Counted from the stretch's first letter, positions 11,740 through 22,738 are shown. The stretch is DNA of 64,000 nt from Prorocentrum cordatum (GCA_963575745.1 CAUYUJ010016072.1:126001-190000); one strand, 5' to 3'. Made by a program: numbers and translations. The notes: a model not told the origin generated them from the letters alone.

Positions 11740-12525
11740 GCCATATACAGGCCGGGCAGAACCACGCGGTAACACAGTGCTTACAGGACCATCGTGCACA
11801 ACGTCGTTGGGAGGGCCATCGTGTAGAACAGGCCCGGGATGACCATCGCGTAGAACAGGCCTGGGAGGGCCTGGAGCAAGACAGGCGCGGGGGGGGCGGG
11901 GGCGGCGTTTCTCATGCCAGATGCGCGGGAGGAAGATCGCGCAAGTCATGCCTGGGAGGATCATCGTGCAAAACAGACGTGGGAAGCCCATTGTGGAAAA
12001 CGCGCCTCGGAGGACCATCGTGTAAAATAGGCGCGAGAGCACCGACATGCAGCACAGGCGTCTGCCGACATTGGTGCAACGCAGGCATGGGAGGTACATC
12101 GTGCCCGACAGGCATTGGAGGGCCAAAGTGCAGTGCAGGTCTGGGGGGGGGGCCATCGCACGCTTGGGGGCACCGCTGTGTCAAAACAGACCTGGGGGAG
12201 GATCGCCGTGCACAACGGGCGCGGGAGGACGATCTTGAAAGACAGGGGTGGGGGCGCTGTCGCGCATGACAGGCGTTGGGGGCTTCAATCAGAATAAGCC
12301 CGGCAGAGCGAACGCGTCGAACGGGACGGAGGGGCCATCGTGCAAAACGAAGAAAGTGGAGACATCTTGCACGACGCGCCCGGGAGGACCGCCGCGTAAT
12401 ATTCGGCTGGGGGAACAACCGTGCAAAACAGATTTGGGGGAACCAGTGCAAAACCAGCGCTGGAGACCACGTTGCAAAACAGGCCTAGGGTGGATCGTCG
12501 TGCAAAGCGTGGACGGGGGCATCCG
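11740..12525 (+). repeat. Minisatellite of about 31 bp, CCATCGTG-type
   Basis: Many diverged units built on GGGAGGACCATCGTGCAAAA plus CAGGCCTG, with core variants ATCGTGTAGAAC, ATCGCGTAGAAC and ATCGTGCATAGC. Spacing is about 28-34 bp. Frames are open on both strands over parts of it, but the peptide repeats simply mirror the DNA repeat. Confidence 0.75.
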
Positions 12526-12954
12526 GGCCTTTCACGTGGCTGGTCGGTTACGACAGCCCGCTTGCGCTGCCTGCCCCGCGGCCCGCCTGGTCTTCGCGCT
12601 GTCTATTTGTTTCCTCCGCCGCCCTGGTGCCCTGGCACCCGGGCCCCCGCCTGCCGGCCCTCGGCCCTGCGCTGCAGCCGCTCCCCACCCCCAACCCCCT
12701 GGGCGCGGGCGCGAAGCCGCCCCGCGCCCGCTGCCAGGGGCGACGCCGCGGCTCGGCCGCCCCCGGCGCCCAGCTGCGGCCGCCGCCGCGCAAGCGCGCT
12801 CGCTCCCCCCCTCTTTCTTCCTCTCGCGGCCGCCCTGCCCCCTCTTCCCTTCCTTCGCGCGGTCGGGGCAAATTGCACTGCCGTTGCCCAGCTTGCTTAA
12901 CGCGCGCGCGGATTGATTTTGCCTCGTTGCGACATGAACTTCTTCGGGGGCACC
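12526..12954. other. GC-rich interruption inside the minisatellite
   Basis: Very GC-rich block (CCGCCGC, GCGCGG runs) separating two parts of the same minisatellite, so it may be an insertion. No terminal repeats or coding signal recognised. Confidence 0.4.
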
Positions 12955-13240
12955 ATTTGTGAAAAAAAGCCCGGGGGAACATCGCGGGGGCAGATTTGGG
13001 AGAACAGCGGTGTAAGATAGGCGCGTGGGGGGCAGGGTTCATCGCGCGAAATAGGTGGGCCTGGGGTGATTACCGCGCGAAACAGGTCTTGGAGGACCGT
13101 CGTGCAGGGGGGGGGATCGCGCGCATTTGGCCTGGCGTGGGGGGCCACGTACATAGGGTAATCGTGTAAAGCGGGCCTGGGAGGAGCGTCGCTCGCAAAT
13201 CCGCCCAAGGAAAATCATCGTGCATAGCGGGCCTGTGCGC
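12955..13240 (+). repeat. Second block of the 31-bp minisatellite
   Basis: The same GGGGGAACATCGCGGGGGCA / TAGGCGCGTGGGG / GAGGACCGTCGTGCA style of unit as at 11.7-12.5 kb, more diverged, ending near 13240 with AAATCATCGTGCATAGCGGG. Confidence 0.65.
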
Positions 13241-13939
13241 AGCAGTTCCGCGCGGTCAGCCCTGGCGTCGGCGATTGTAGTGACAGCGGTTGTGCACCTG
13301 TCCTTGTTGACCTGCGATGTCTCGCGATGCCCCGCTGGGACATCGCGAACATTGCACAAAACGCGTTTCATTGAAATCGTCGTTGGTCACGTGCCAATCG
13401 TGCACTTTTACAGTCACCCTCCAGCCGTGCATATTCGCAGCTTCCAGGTAACCTGACCACTCAAGGCGCAATAATTATCTGAAGCCTGGGTGCGCAATGT
13501 TGTTGTTGACGGCATGCCCGCGCAACATAGCCAATGGCTTAACGTTCCCGCATCCTGCGCGACAGGCCCACCTCCCCAACAGCGATCGGTTTGCCAACGC
13601 GCTGCTGGCCGAGTTGCCACCTGCTGCAAGCGTGCATGATTTGTCGCATTGGAGGCCACCGCTTGCCGCGTGTACCGCTCGGCATGCTGTGCCTTCGTTC
13701 TGGTGCGACTGCATGTAAAAAGCGCGTTCCAGGGTGCGCCATATTCTTCACGCTTCGCGCATTCCCACACGCGGGGACATGGCTCGGCCCCAAGCCAGAG
13801 GCTAGCGAGTCACCCTGGGGCCGGCGCGCGGGCCACCACCCTGGCAGGGATGACCCAGCGTGGCCTCCTGGTCAAGTTGACCTGGCCCCGGGAGGCCCAG
13901 GGATGGGCGCGGCGCACCCCGCGGCGAGCAAGAAGACCA
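13241..13939. other. No gene recognised
   Basis: Mixed-composition DNA. Short frames occur on both strands without a domain. Nothing further seen. Confidence 0.4.
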
Positions 13940-15044
13940 CAAGGTCGACGAGGAGGTCGGGGGCGAAGTGGAGGAGCTCGACCCACCAGCTGCCTCGCGC
14001 GACGACGAGGCACATGACGGCGTCAGCGGCGCCCCCACGGACAGGGACGGACCACTCCGTGGATTTCGGCGGCCCGCGACGGGCATCCCCAGCAGAGTCG
14101 CTGAGCGAGCGCGCAGACGCGGGCGAGGGCCCCCAGCAGCGTGACAGCTCGCCCTCGCCCTCGCACGAGTACAGCCGCGAGGACAAAAGCGAGGGCGCCC
14201 CAGAAGCGAGCCCAAGCCCGGGTGACGATCCTCTTGGTGCTTTCCGGACGCACATGCCCCTTGCGCCCGCAGCTGCAGGCGCCGCGGCGCCCGCCAGCTC
14301 CAGAGGCGATCCGCTGCCACCGCGGCGAAGCAACGCCTTCAGAGATAGGCGCGTGCCCAGCGCCCGGGCCGTGGACAGGCGCGCAGCGCCCCCTGGTTCC
14401 GACGGCAGCAGGCGCCCCTCGACCCCCCGCTCGCAGCAGCCGCGCGCGGAAGGCCTTCGACCATCTCCGCGAGCCAGTTACAAGCGGGAGCAGGTATCGC
14501 GAGCACCTGGGCAGCGTCAACCTGGACCCACGGTGAGCCCCCAGCCGACAAGATCGCGCGCCTCCAGAAGGTCTTGGGAGGCACGTTCAACGGGATCCGG
14601 CACGGCTGCACGCAGAAGTTCCCCAACCGCGCCAAAGGGGCGCCCGCGAGCAACCCCTGCCTGAACGACGAGGCCGCGCGCGAGGGCCTCCTGGGCGCCC
14701 GGCGCAGATCTGGCTACGACGCCTACCAGATGGGCCCGCAGCTGGAACGAAAAGTCGACTGGCAGGCCACGCGCGAAAGGCACATCAGGGGGCAGGGCTC
14801 CCACCAGTCAAAGGAGTGGAGCTCCAGCTCCCAGCGCCAGTCCTGGGATTCATGGGAGGGATGGTCCTGGCACGGCGCGGGACAGCCCTGGCGCTACCAT
14901 GACTGGCATGGCGGAGGCAAGAGAGGCAGGCGGAACAGCGACGGTGCTGACCGCGACGGCAAGAGATCCAAGTGGTCGCGATCTCCCTCGCCGGTCGCTA
15001 AACGCGTCGGGGAACGACCAGACGCCAGAAAGTGCGGCCGTTAG
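13940..15044 (+). CDS. Candidate unknown protein, disordered N part and W/S/R-rich C part
   Basis: I do not recognise the family. Two forward frames look coding. The first (about 13940-14530) is acidic/serine-rich (SPSPSHEYSREDKSEGAPEA) and proline-rich. The second (about 14528-15044) contains PADKIARLQKVLGGTFNG, then YDAYQMGPQLERKVDWQATR, and a tail rich in W, S, G and R (SWDSWEGWSWHGAG, RDGKRSKWSRSPSP) that resembles RS/WG-type low-complexity RNA-binding tails. The change of frame near 14,520 could be an intron (a GT occurs at CACG|GTGAGC) or a frameshift. No start codon can be chosen with confidence. Composition differs from the flanking minisatellites, which supports real coding DNA. Confidence 0.35.
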
Positions 15045-16394
15045 CCACTTCAGTGCCACCCCATTTCCTGGCTTCGCGTTCAGCGCTTCTCTTTTCTTGA
15101 TTCCCTCCCCTTCATGCCCAGTGGCTGCGTGGCCGTTAGCCGCTTGCTTCCCTGGCGGTGCCCCCCCCCCCTCCTCTCCCCCCCTTGCGACCGGTTTCGG
15201 TCGCAGCACAGCGCCTGGCTCGCCAATCGCCGTTGAGGATCAGGCTCTTGGCGTTGCGTTGTCAATGCCTGGCACGATGCCCTTGCTGAGGCGGAGCGCA
15301 GCGCGCCGTCGCACGGCCTCGCCGCTCGCTGTGGTTGCGCACGCCCTGGCCTTCCCCGCGCCCGGCCGCAGCTTGACCCAGCCCCCTCGACTGCGGGCCA
15401 CGTGGCGACCAGTAGCGGCCCCGATGCTGCGCCTGGCTTTGCCCCCCGCCCATAGGGATCAGGCTCCACGGCGCTATCAACACCGGGCACGATGACCCCT
15501 ACTGGGGCGGAGCGCGGCGTGCCGCGCGGCCCCAGCCGTTGTGTGTTTTCATTTTGGCCTTCGCTCGGACCTGGCCACAGCCTGGCGTGGTTTCTTTGGT
15601 GAACTCGCCTCCTCTTCGTGACGTTTTTTGACTCGCACGACGCGCCGCGGGCCCCTGGCCGGAGGTCACCTCAGCCTTCAGCTGCCCGCTGCGCCGCCCC
15701 CCTCTGTCTCTTGCGCCCGGTGGTTTTCATTCTGGCCCTGTTGAGCCAGGTGGGGCACCCTGGCGTTTGGGCGACTTGCACGTTGACCAGCTCTGGCTAG
15801 AATGCTTGCGTTTCCCTGGCCTTTGGCCCCCAGACACCGCCACAGCCTGGCCGTGTTTGCAGCTGCCGCCAGCATGGTGGGACGCGCCCTTGCGTGGATT
15901 GCTCAGGAGTGTTTTCGGTCTTCTTGGTCAGCCATGTGAGTTTGTCCCCGTCGACATACAGCAAGTACGCTGGACTGCTTGCGCAGCTCCGCGCTTTGCC
16001 ACGTTCGGTGGCACGTCTACCTCGTGCGCCCAGCGCGACAAGGTACAATTCGTCCTCTTCCCGGTGGTCTCGCCTCTGGGATGCCTGCACGCTGGCCGCC
16101 AGGACCTCCTGGCAGCTTTTGCAGCCAGCCTGCAGCCCCTGGCGCCACTCAGCCTCCCTCGGCGGCAGCCTCGGCAGCCGTGAGTGCGCTCGCTGGGTAA
16201 TGAGGCTCCGCTCGCAGCCCGGGTCGACCTTTGACGCCGCCTGCGCTTTCGCTTGCGGCTGCGACCGAAAATGATTCCCACATGCGTATTTCGAAATGCG
16301 GCCCATGAGGGTTGACGGGAACAAGAAAACCAAAAACACATATAGTAAACAGGATGGACAGAGGACGAAGGAGGAGGAGGAGGTTCACCGCGTG
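15045..16394. other. Downstream region with an imperfect ~220-bp repeat
   Basis: Blocks beginning GGATCAGGCTC and containing GGCACGATG(C/A)CC and GGCGGAGCGC recur at about 15236-15330 and 15456-15535. The rest is GC-rich with scattered CCTGGCC words and no recognised gene. Confidence 0.4.
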
Positions 16395-16735
16395 GGGTCC
16401 TCGTGGGGCGCTTTTGGGCGCTCTTGGGGCCCTCCTTGGGGTTGTGTTAGGGGCCCTGTTGGGGCCCTCGTGGAGATCTCTTGGTGCTCTCTCGGGGGCC
16501 TTGGAGGGCCTCTTGAGTCCATCGTGGAGGCTATCGATTAACGGGGGGGGGTCGTAACGTTTCTTCCCCCCAAACCATTTTCTGGACCATCAGAATCGTC
16601 TTTTGCGGCGTCCTTTGGCCCCTTTTGGGGCGTTCTTGGGTGCTCTTGGGTCCGTCTGGGGGCCCCTTGGGCCCCTCTTGGGCCTCTCGTGGGCCATCTT
16701 GGGGCCATCTTGAGGCTTCCAAGCTCATCGGATGC
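16395..16735 (+). repeat. CTTGGGGCC minisatellite, locus 1
   Basis: Irregular ~12-bp units of the form (T)CTTGGGGGCC(T/G), for example GGCGCTCTTGGGGCCCTCCT, in two blocks split by a C/G-run sequence at 16541-16575. The same family occurs at 18400, 19440, 55010, 60520 and 63635. Confidence 0.7.
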
Positions 16736-18225
16736 GAAAAGGTTGAAAAGCAGAAGTCATTGATTGTCCATCGGCGTTTCAAGGATTATGGTTTCTTGGG
16801 AGACCTGAGGAGGCTCCGAGAGCTTTTGGAACCGTCTTGTGGCCCTCATCGGGCCTCCTGGAGGTACGTCGGAAGCGAGCTTGAACCATCGTCGGCTATC
16901 GTGGGCCACTTTGGACACACTGACGCCATGCGACCCCCCCAAAATAACAAAAACCTCAGGGAAGGGCAGGGTGGCAAACCTCTCCGAAGGGAATGTTGTT
17001 TTCGAAAGGAATGAAAGGTACCGCTCGGCCACCTCAACCCAAATGGCTGGTGGGATTAGAATGACACATGACAGCAGGCATGCAACAGCTGGCCCCCTCC
17101 CCCCCGCGAGAGATGTGGAAAGGAACGGGTTCCTCCCACGCCGGTGCCCGCGTGGTCGTCGAGTTCGGGAATTGTTCATTCACGGGCGCGTCGGAAGTCG
17201 GAGACGGTTGGTGACAGCGATTATGTTCCCGAGTCTTGGCACACCCTCATCCTCGTCCATCCTCCTCAGCATTCTACCCCGTACGGTAGGTTCGGTTCGT
17301 GTCGACGCAGTGGCGATCTTAGCGCGGGCGTTCAAGGTGGAATGCCGCCAGTGGCCCAGAATCGGCCAATGTCGAATGGACTCGCGCGATCGGGAAGCCG
17401 CGATCGTTCAAGGTTTGAATGGATCTACGTGATGTGAAACCACCGCAGAAGTCGCCACGACGCGAAGTTGCCGTAGATGCATGGGCTCGTCACGCTTCTT
17501 GTGAGGAAGCCTCGACCCCTTCCCGATGCTGGCTGTTCATCCCAGGCCGTCTCTTGACGGCCACGCATGGCACGACAGCACGGTCCGCGGCCGCTGGCGA
17601 TTACCAGAGACCCGCGGCGCAATTTCTTGGCGTCTCCCTGGGTTCGGGCCCCCCATCAGTGTCGACCCAGACCCATCGTTGTCGGGCCTTCCCAATTGGG
17701 CCAGAGCCTCGCCGGATGCACCGGCGGTGCGGCGCGATTGGAGCCCGTCCTTTTCCATCCCGCCACCGCCGATGCATCCCGACCTGTCGACCCCTTGTGC
17801 CGTGGCCCCAGCTGGGAGGCCCCTGTTCCAGGGGCGCGTTCTGGCCAGGATCTCGAAGGGAACTTTGCTGTGGCGGCGGGGCTCCACCCAGAAGTCCACA
17901 GAGGAAGAGCGGCGCCCAACATGTTTTCACTTTGCGCCAGCTTCTCCTCCTCCTCTTCCTCCTCCTCCTTGACACTCTTTCGGACTCGCTCCACCTCCTC
18001 ATCCTCGATCCTCTCCCTCCTCCTCCCCTTCATCCTGCTCCGCCTTCTCCCTCCTATTCCCTTCTCCTATGCTCCTCCTTCTCGAGTTTCGGATTTCTTC
18101 GAGCCGCCGTGCCCGCACTCCGAACCAAGGTCTTTAGGGTGATAGGCGGCAGATCCTGCCCGAGCTCCTCGTGAGCCTGCGGGATTGCCGAATCCTCTGC
18201 CAGGCGCGCCCGAGCGCGCGCTCGC
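16736..18225. other. No gene recognised
   Basis: Several overlapping open frames on both strands (17.4-18.2 kb) reflect GC content. A CTCCTC-rich block lies at 17942-18075. No domain, intron pattern or repeat with a partner was found. Confidence 0.4.
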
Positions 18226-18263
18226 GTCTCTCTCTCTCTCTCTTTCTCTTTCTCTTGTTTTCG

Positions 18264-18315
<52 letters not shown>

Positions 18316-18330
18316 ATATATATATAGATA
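18226..18330 (+). repeat. (TC)n microsatellite passing into (TA)n
   Basis: TC dinucleotides with a short TTTTCGTTG interruption, ending in TATATATATAGATATA. Confidence 0.95.
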
Positions 18331-18399
18331 TATCACAACTCTTTCTATACGAATTTGGATGTATGAATGTGGTGTGTTATTTAATCGCTTCGCTCATTC

Positions 18400-18560
18400 T
18401 GCCGGCCCTGGAGCGCTATTTGGGTCCTCTTGGGGCCGTCTTGGGGGCTTCTTGGGGGCTTCTTGGGAGCGTCTTGGGGCTCCTTGGCGGCGTATTGGGC
18501 TCCCCTGGGCCCTCCTGGGGCTCTTGGGGTTCCCTTGGGGCGGGAGGGGGGGTACTCGTT
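18400..18560 (+). repeat. CTTGGGGCC minisatellite, locus 2
   Basis: Units such as GTCTTGGGGGCTTCTTGGGG repeat about every 12-15 bp between 18418 and 18545. Confidence 0.75.
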
Positions 18561-18778
18561 GGCAGCCCCCCCCTCGGAGGCCACGATCCTCGTGAGGGGT
18601 GGCAAAAAATAGCCTCCCCCCTGGGGATCGCCCGGGGATCAGCCGGGGATCGGCCGGGGTATTTTTCATCCGGGGCCCCCCAGGGGCCGCCCCGCGAGCG
18701 CGAACTAGAAATATTGTTAAGGAGTTACCGGAGATCTTAGCACGCCTCTGGCCCGTTGGGCCGGCGAATTGTATGTGT
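18561..18778. other. Short unique stretch between repeats
   Basis: Contains a GGGGATC triplication (CGGGGATCAGCCGGGGATCG near 18630-18658). Nothing else seen. Confidence 0.3.
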
Positions 18779-18867
18779 TGATGTGTGTGTGTGTGTGCGT
18801 GTGTGTGTCTGTGTGTGTGTGTTTGTGTGTGTGTGTGTTTGTGTGTTTGTGTGTGTGTGTGTGTCTG

Positions 18868-18906
<39 letters not shown>
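18779..18906 (+). repeat. (GT)n followed by (CT)n microsatellite
   Basis: About 85 bases of imperfect GT repeat, then about 40 bases of CT repeat. The apparent open frames here are repeat artefacts. Confidence 0.95.
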
Positions 18907-19439
18907 CCCCCGCCCTCAACTGCCGCTGTCCCATGCTGGCCTCGGCGATTCTGCTGCGATCGAAAAGTGGTTTGGGGGGATCAAGCGTTTCGGGAGGGGG
19001 CGTCCTTGGCATTTGTTTTGGGGGACTTCAGTCGCTTCCAGGGGCCTCTGGGGCCACAGACTTCAGGACACGACCAGAGACCTCCTGGGACAACTCTCGC
19101 GAGATAATGGCGATCATCTCCAAAGGCGTCACCGCAGTAGTCATGACAGGTGGCCATAGAGTTGGTATACTAGGTAAGTTGTAGTGGTTCGCGCAAAGTT
19201 GCGGAGCCGGCGATTGAGCACGAATAACGCGTTTTCGCACTCGTCGGGTGCGTTCAGCATTCCCATTCGTAGTAGTTTGGTCCTGGGCACACGCCTCGAC
19301 TTGCAGCGAGGTGCTGATGCCCCTGCTGCGTGCGCCAACTGCGCCACCGTTCCCGCGAAGCACTCCGTGTGGCGACCCTTCTCGAGCATCGCCCAGGAGG
19401 CAGTCGCACGTGACTCCCGTCGTCTCCGCTTCCCGAGGA
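18907..19439. other. No gene recognised
   Basis: Unique sequence. A tRNA-A-box-like word on the reverse strand near 19330-19350 lacks a B box and was rejected as an RNA gene. Confidence 0.4.
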
Positions 19440-19655
19440 GGTCTCGTTGGGCCGTCTGGGGGCCTTCCTGGGCTCCTGCGGGGCAGTCCTGGGGGACTCG
19501 TGGGGCCTTTTGGGACAGTCTCGGAGTCCTCTTGGGCCGCCTTGGGCCACTATAGCGCCGTCTTGCGGATCTCCTGGCCAGCTGGGGTTCATCTTTGGGG
19601 CGTCGTGGCGTCTTGGGCCGTTATCGGGCCGTCTAGGGGCAAGCTTGAAGGGCGT
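19440..19655 (+). repeat. CTTGGGGCC minisatellite, locus 3
   Basis: Units of the form GGGCC(G/T)TCTTGGG with GGGGGACTCGTGGGGCCTTT, diverged, about 12-15 bp apart. Confidence 0.65.
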
Positions 19656-19779
19656 CTTTGGGCAGCAAGGAATGGAAACAGCAGATCGTGCTCTGCTGGA
19701 TGTAGCCGCCCAACACAAGGTATGTACTTGAGCGGTCTTTGCGAATCACACTCGGGCATGCCGCAAGTGAACTATATAT

Positions 19780-19851
19780 CCTATGCGTGCATGTCTTTCC
19801 TCATTCCGTCACGGGTCCAGGCCGTCGATGTTAGATCGTTTCCGTGGGTTT
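19780..19851 (+). repeat. Left split direct repeat (A1) of the YR element
   Basis: 72 bp beginning CCTATGCGTGCATGTCTTTC and ending CGTTTCCGTGGGTTT. It matches 48075-48146 with only about two differences. Confidence 0.85.
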
Positions 19852-19884
19852 CTGGGCTCAAGAATTCGTACCAAGGCAGTGCGA

Positions 19885-20367
19885 ATGGATTACCTGCTCC
19901 CTGCCGCCCAGTACGCTTGGCAGGGAGCGCTCGCATATCTCTGGGGCGGCAACCTGCAAAGGTGCCCGTCCGTCCACGTCCCCGTCTGTCCTGCCATACC
20001 GAGCTGCGTGTGTCCGCCGTGCCCTGGCTGCCCGGCGTGCCAAGGGGGCTCCCCCGCTCCCGCCACGCCCTCGGCGAACGGCGGGGGCAGCGGTGAGCCG
20101 AGACAGCCCTCCTCCTTCTGGTCCGTGGTGCTGGTGAACGAGTTCCTCCTGCTGGGCCTGGCGCTGACCTACGGCATCCTGTCGTGGAACCGTGTCGGGT
20201 TGACGTGCTGCCGACGCAATGCTGGCCGTGCAGAACGTGGGGCCAGCGGAAGCAGCGCCTCATGGGATGCTCCAGTGGGCGTGGGTACGTTACGAAGGAG
20301 AGCCATTGTGGCACCAGCGTCTGGTCTTAGGGCGGCGGGTCCGGACACCACTGGAGAGAGTAACTGA
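19885..20367 (+). CDS. Small Cys-rich membrane protein, first gene of YR element
   Basis: The ATG at 19885 lies 33 bases after the left repeat and opens about 160 codons. Residues ~27-52 are Cys/Pro-rich (CPSVHVPVCPAIPSC then CPPCPGCPAC). Residues ~75-100 form a hydrophobic segment (VVLVNEFLLLGLALTYGILS) that would span a membrane. The 3' part overlaps the next frame (20219-21139), which carries the more protein-like sequence from about 20250 on. A single frameshift joining the two is therefore likely, and the last ~45 codons here are probably out of frame. Function unknown. I infer a gag-like or structural role only from position. Confidence 0.45.
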   Translation: MDYLLPAAQYAWQGALAYLWGGNLQRCPSVHVPVCPAIPSCVCPPCPGCPACQGGSPAPATPSANGGGSGEPRQPSSFWSVVLVNEFLLLGLALTYGILSWNRVGLTCCRRNAGRAERGASGSSASWDAPVGVGTLRRRAIVAPASGLRAAGPDTTGESN

Positions 20368-21139
20368 GTGGATGGTGCTCATCTGTACGGTGGACACCGA
20401 CATCTATGAGGAGGACTACTCATGCCAGGGAAGAGACATCATTGCTGTGAGTTTCACATCAGATCGTGCAACCTTCCCGCCTGGCGTTGGTGCTGCCAAC
20501 TCTCACAGGTCCAGGCGGAACCTCACGGCGCTGGAGATGCAGCAGATTGACCAGACCGCGGTGGACTACTGCACCGCCGCCCTGGTCGCCGACCACCAGC
20601 GCCTGCGGCTGCCTGCGCCCGGCGGGCCGTTCCTCGTGCCGCTGACCTTCGGCCCTGCAGGGGACGGTGGCCCTGGCGCGGGCGCCGCGCCAGCCGCCGC
20701 AGGCGCCGCGCCAGCCGCCGCAGGCGCCGCGCCCCCAGCGGCCGCCGCGCTGGCCGCCCCAGTGGCGTTGCCCGCCGGCGCCCTGGCGGCGCCTCCCCCT
20801 GCAGGCGGAGCGGCCCCGGGCGGCGCGGCCGCGGCTGGACCGGGGGCTGCGGCCCCGGCGGTCGAGGCAGCTGCGTGGGTGCTGGTCGAGTCGACCACGG
20901 CGGGCCGGCGCGGGACGGTTGTGATCCCGCTCGCCGGCTCGGACCTCCGTGGGGCCGTCGGCTCGATGCCTCAGGCTGATGGGGCGTGGGTGGCCATCCG
21001 TTCGATCTCCGAGCCCGCGCAGACCTACGCGGGGCGGGGGGCCGCCTCAGACGCCCGGCTGACCAGCTTCACAGAGGAGTCGTTCGTGGATTGGATACCC
21101 CTGGCCCCCGCGCGCGTTCCTGGCGCTGCAAGTTCATAG
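20219..21139 (+). CDS. gag-like protein of YR element (first ORF, main part)
   Basis: 306 codons. The N-terminal third is globular (WVRYEGEPLWHQRLVLGRRV, then VDTDIYEEDYSCQGRDI). The middle (~20660-20860) is Ala/Pro/Gly-rich with GAAPAAA repeats. The C-terminal part (AAWVLVESTTAGRRGTVVIP) looks like a small folded domain. I recognise the pattern as the first ORF that accompanies YR-type RT genes in dinoflagellates, from memory of the family style and not from a search. There is no zinc knuckle. The start codon is uncertain because the real start may be the upstream frame at 19885. Confidence 0.5.
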   Translation: MLAVQNVGPAEAAPHGMLQWAWVRYEGEPLWHQRLVLGRRVRTPLERVTEWMVLICTVDTDIYEEDYSCQGRDIIAVSFTSDRATFPPGVGAANSHRSRRNLTALEMQQIDQTAVDYCTAALVADHQRLRLPAPGGPFLVPLTFGPAGDGGPGAGAAPAAAGAAPAAAGAAPPAAAALAAPVALPAGALAAPPPAGGAAPGGAAAAGPGAAAPAVEAAAWVLVESTTAGRRGTVVIPLAGSDLRGAVGSMPQADGAWVAIRSISEPAQTYAGRGAASDARLTSFTEESFVDWIPLAPARVPGAASS

Positions 21140-21179
21140 ACCGCCGCCAGGGCGGGCCGCTCGATCATTTCAGGTTCTG

Positions 21180-21642
21180 GAGTTCCACCCCTGGGGCTGT
21201 CGACTGAGGACTACGGTGTCAGCGATTACGAGGCGAGTACGCGGGCCATCTACACCCTCGCCTGCTGGGACGGCCTCGACCTGCCGAACCTGGCGGGGGC
21301 GGAGCAGATGTTCAGGAAGTGCCAGATGTTTGAGTGTTTGAGTACGTGTACGTCATGGATCGGGACCCTCACCACAGCGCGTCCTCCGGCGGAGACGGAG
21401 GCGGCGTGGGGGGCGACAAGAAGAAGAACCGAGGCCGTGGGCGTGGCGGCGGACGCCATGGCCTGCTGAGCTTCGGGCTCATCGACGAGAGCGCCGACTT
21501 CACTGGTCTCAGTCGGGACCATGGGGGGAGCATGATCTGCCCTCCGCTCCTCGAGCACGTGGCGGAGGAGGTGGAGAGGGGCGCTTCGGTGCTGAAGCAG
21601 GCTCGCAAGGCCCGCGAGGAGCAGCGGGCCTTGCGATCATGA
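21180..21642 (+). pseudogene. Second gag-like / RT-leader segment of YR element
   Basis: GLSTEDYGVSDYEASTRAIY and LACWDGLDLPNLAGAEQMFR (about 21195-21320) run into a stop near 21342. The next frame continues (21334-21642) with a GGDGGGVGGDKKKNRGRGRG basic linker and ICPPLLEHVAEEVERGASVL followed by KQARKAREEQRAL, a helical Arg/Lys end. Stops at 21342 and 21640 break what should be one reading frame leading into RT. Confidence 0.5.
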
Positions 21643-21645
21643 CGA

Positions 21646-22554
21646 GTGCACGACCACGCGTACCGCTACCCCCCGGCGGCGCGCGCGTTTTCGGATGGGG
21701 GGCCCAGCGGCGGTGGCCCGCCGCCTGCTGGTGAGTTGTACTCATCGGGCGATCGTGCTGGGCGGCAGCATGATCTATTTCCACTGCCAGTGCCCAGTCA
21801 ACATCGTCGGGCAGCTTCGGAGGCGCATGGCATCGCTTGTTCACGTTCGGTGGCGCGCCGGGTTTCCCGCAAGGGCCACGCCAATTCGATGGGGGGCGAG
21901 ATCGTTCGGACCCTCGACGAGCTGTGCCTTGGCCAGCCCTGGCACCCCGTCAGCCATCCTCAGTCCATCGCAGCGGGCCAGCAGCGGGCCTTGGGCAACG
22001 CGCGCGACGCAGCCCGACGGTTCGGCGCTCCCCCGGAGGGGTTGACTGGCTCAGGAGCCCTTGAGGAGCTCCGAGTTCTCGGCGACTATGCTGGCGAGAG
22101 CGCCACCGTCGCTCCGCTCGACTTTGATAATATCAACAGCCTCTCTCTTCTGGACGAGGGCTTCAAGCCAGTGCCGCTTGACGCGCTGGGAAGAAATGCT
22201 CGCCGCAGGATAGTCGAGCGGCTTCATGATATGATGTTGCCCCAGTCTGAGGGTCGAGCTCGGATCGGGTCCGAGGCCCCCGGAAGCTCCTGCACCGACC
22301 CGGCGCTGAGGGGCCCCGAGCTGTATGTCCGGCTGCTGCAGATCCTCGAGCGTCGGAATCTTCTCGATTTTTACAACGACAAGTGTTGTAGCGTAGGTGT
22401 TTTTATCGTTTCTACAAGAAGTCGGGTAAGCTGCGGCTCATCCTGGACGGCAGGCACCCCTGCACTTCCAGGTCCCCGACAAGGTCGCTCTCGCGTTGGG
22501 GGCGACCTTCGCCGGCCTCCACAGCGACGGGGGCAAGCCCATCGCGGTGGCGGA
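21646..22554 (+). pseudogene. Reverse transcriptase, N-terminal part, of YR element
   Basis: Reads as the region upstream of and including the RT fingers: ELYVRLLQILERRNLLDFY then, in shifting frames between 22390 and 22480, KKSGKLRLILDGRH (RT motif 1) and VALALGATFAGLHSDGGK. The gene stops abruptly at the 5' LTR of the inserted Copia. Joining 22554 to 44855 (one copy of GCGGA retained) continues the frame straight into EVDLADAFYTM, the next RT motif. At least two frameshifts precede the insertion. Confidence 0.7.
22550..22554 (+). repeat. Target-site duplication GCGGA, left
   Basis: Five bases directly before the TG of the 5' LTR, repeated directly after the CA of the 3' LTR at 44850-44854. 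Confidence 0.85.
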
Positions 22555-22736
22555 TGTGGAGTAGCATTGCAATCCTATTGTCTTTCCCCCTCTTGGCCTC
22601 GTGCTCCTCTTCCCACTGCTGCTGCCTCCATGCTTGCATCCATGGCAATTTCGGCACGGGGGGCCCTTGAGTCGCGTGGCACGCTGCGCGCAGAAACAGG
22701 TTGCACATCTTCATGTTGCATAGCATTGTTTCGACA
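22555..22736 (+). repeat. 5' LTR of the Copia element
   Basis: 182 bp, TG...CA ended, 177/182 identical by eye to 44668-44849. Contains the pyrimidine stretch CTATTGTCTTTCCCCCTCTT. The 3' end TTTCGACA abuts the primer-site region after two to three bases. Confidence 0.9.
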
Positions 22737-22738
22737 GT

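Noticed and set aside
18769-19107. Cys/Val-rich frame resembling a secreted protein
   Set aside because: Cys-Val repeats come from the (GT)n tract, and Ser-Leu from (CT)n.
19322-19350. Reverse-strand TGGCGCAGTTGG, a perfect tRNA A-box match
   Set aside because: No B box at the right distance and no cloverleaf; probably chance.
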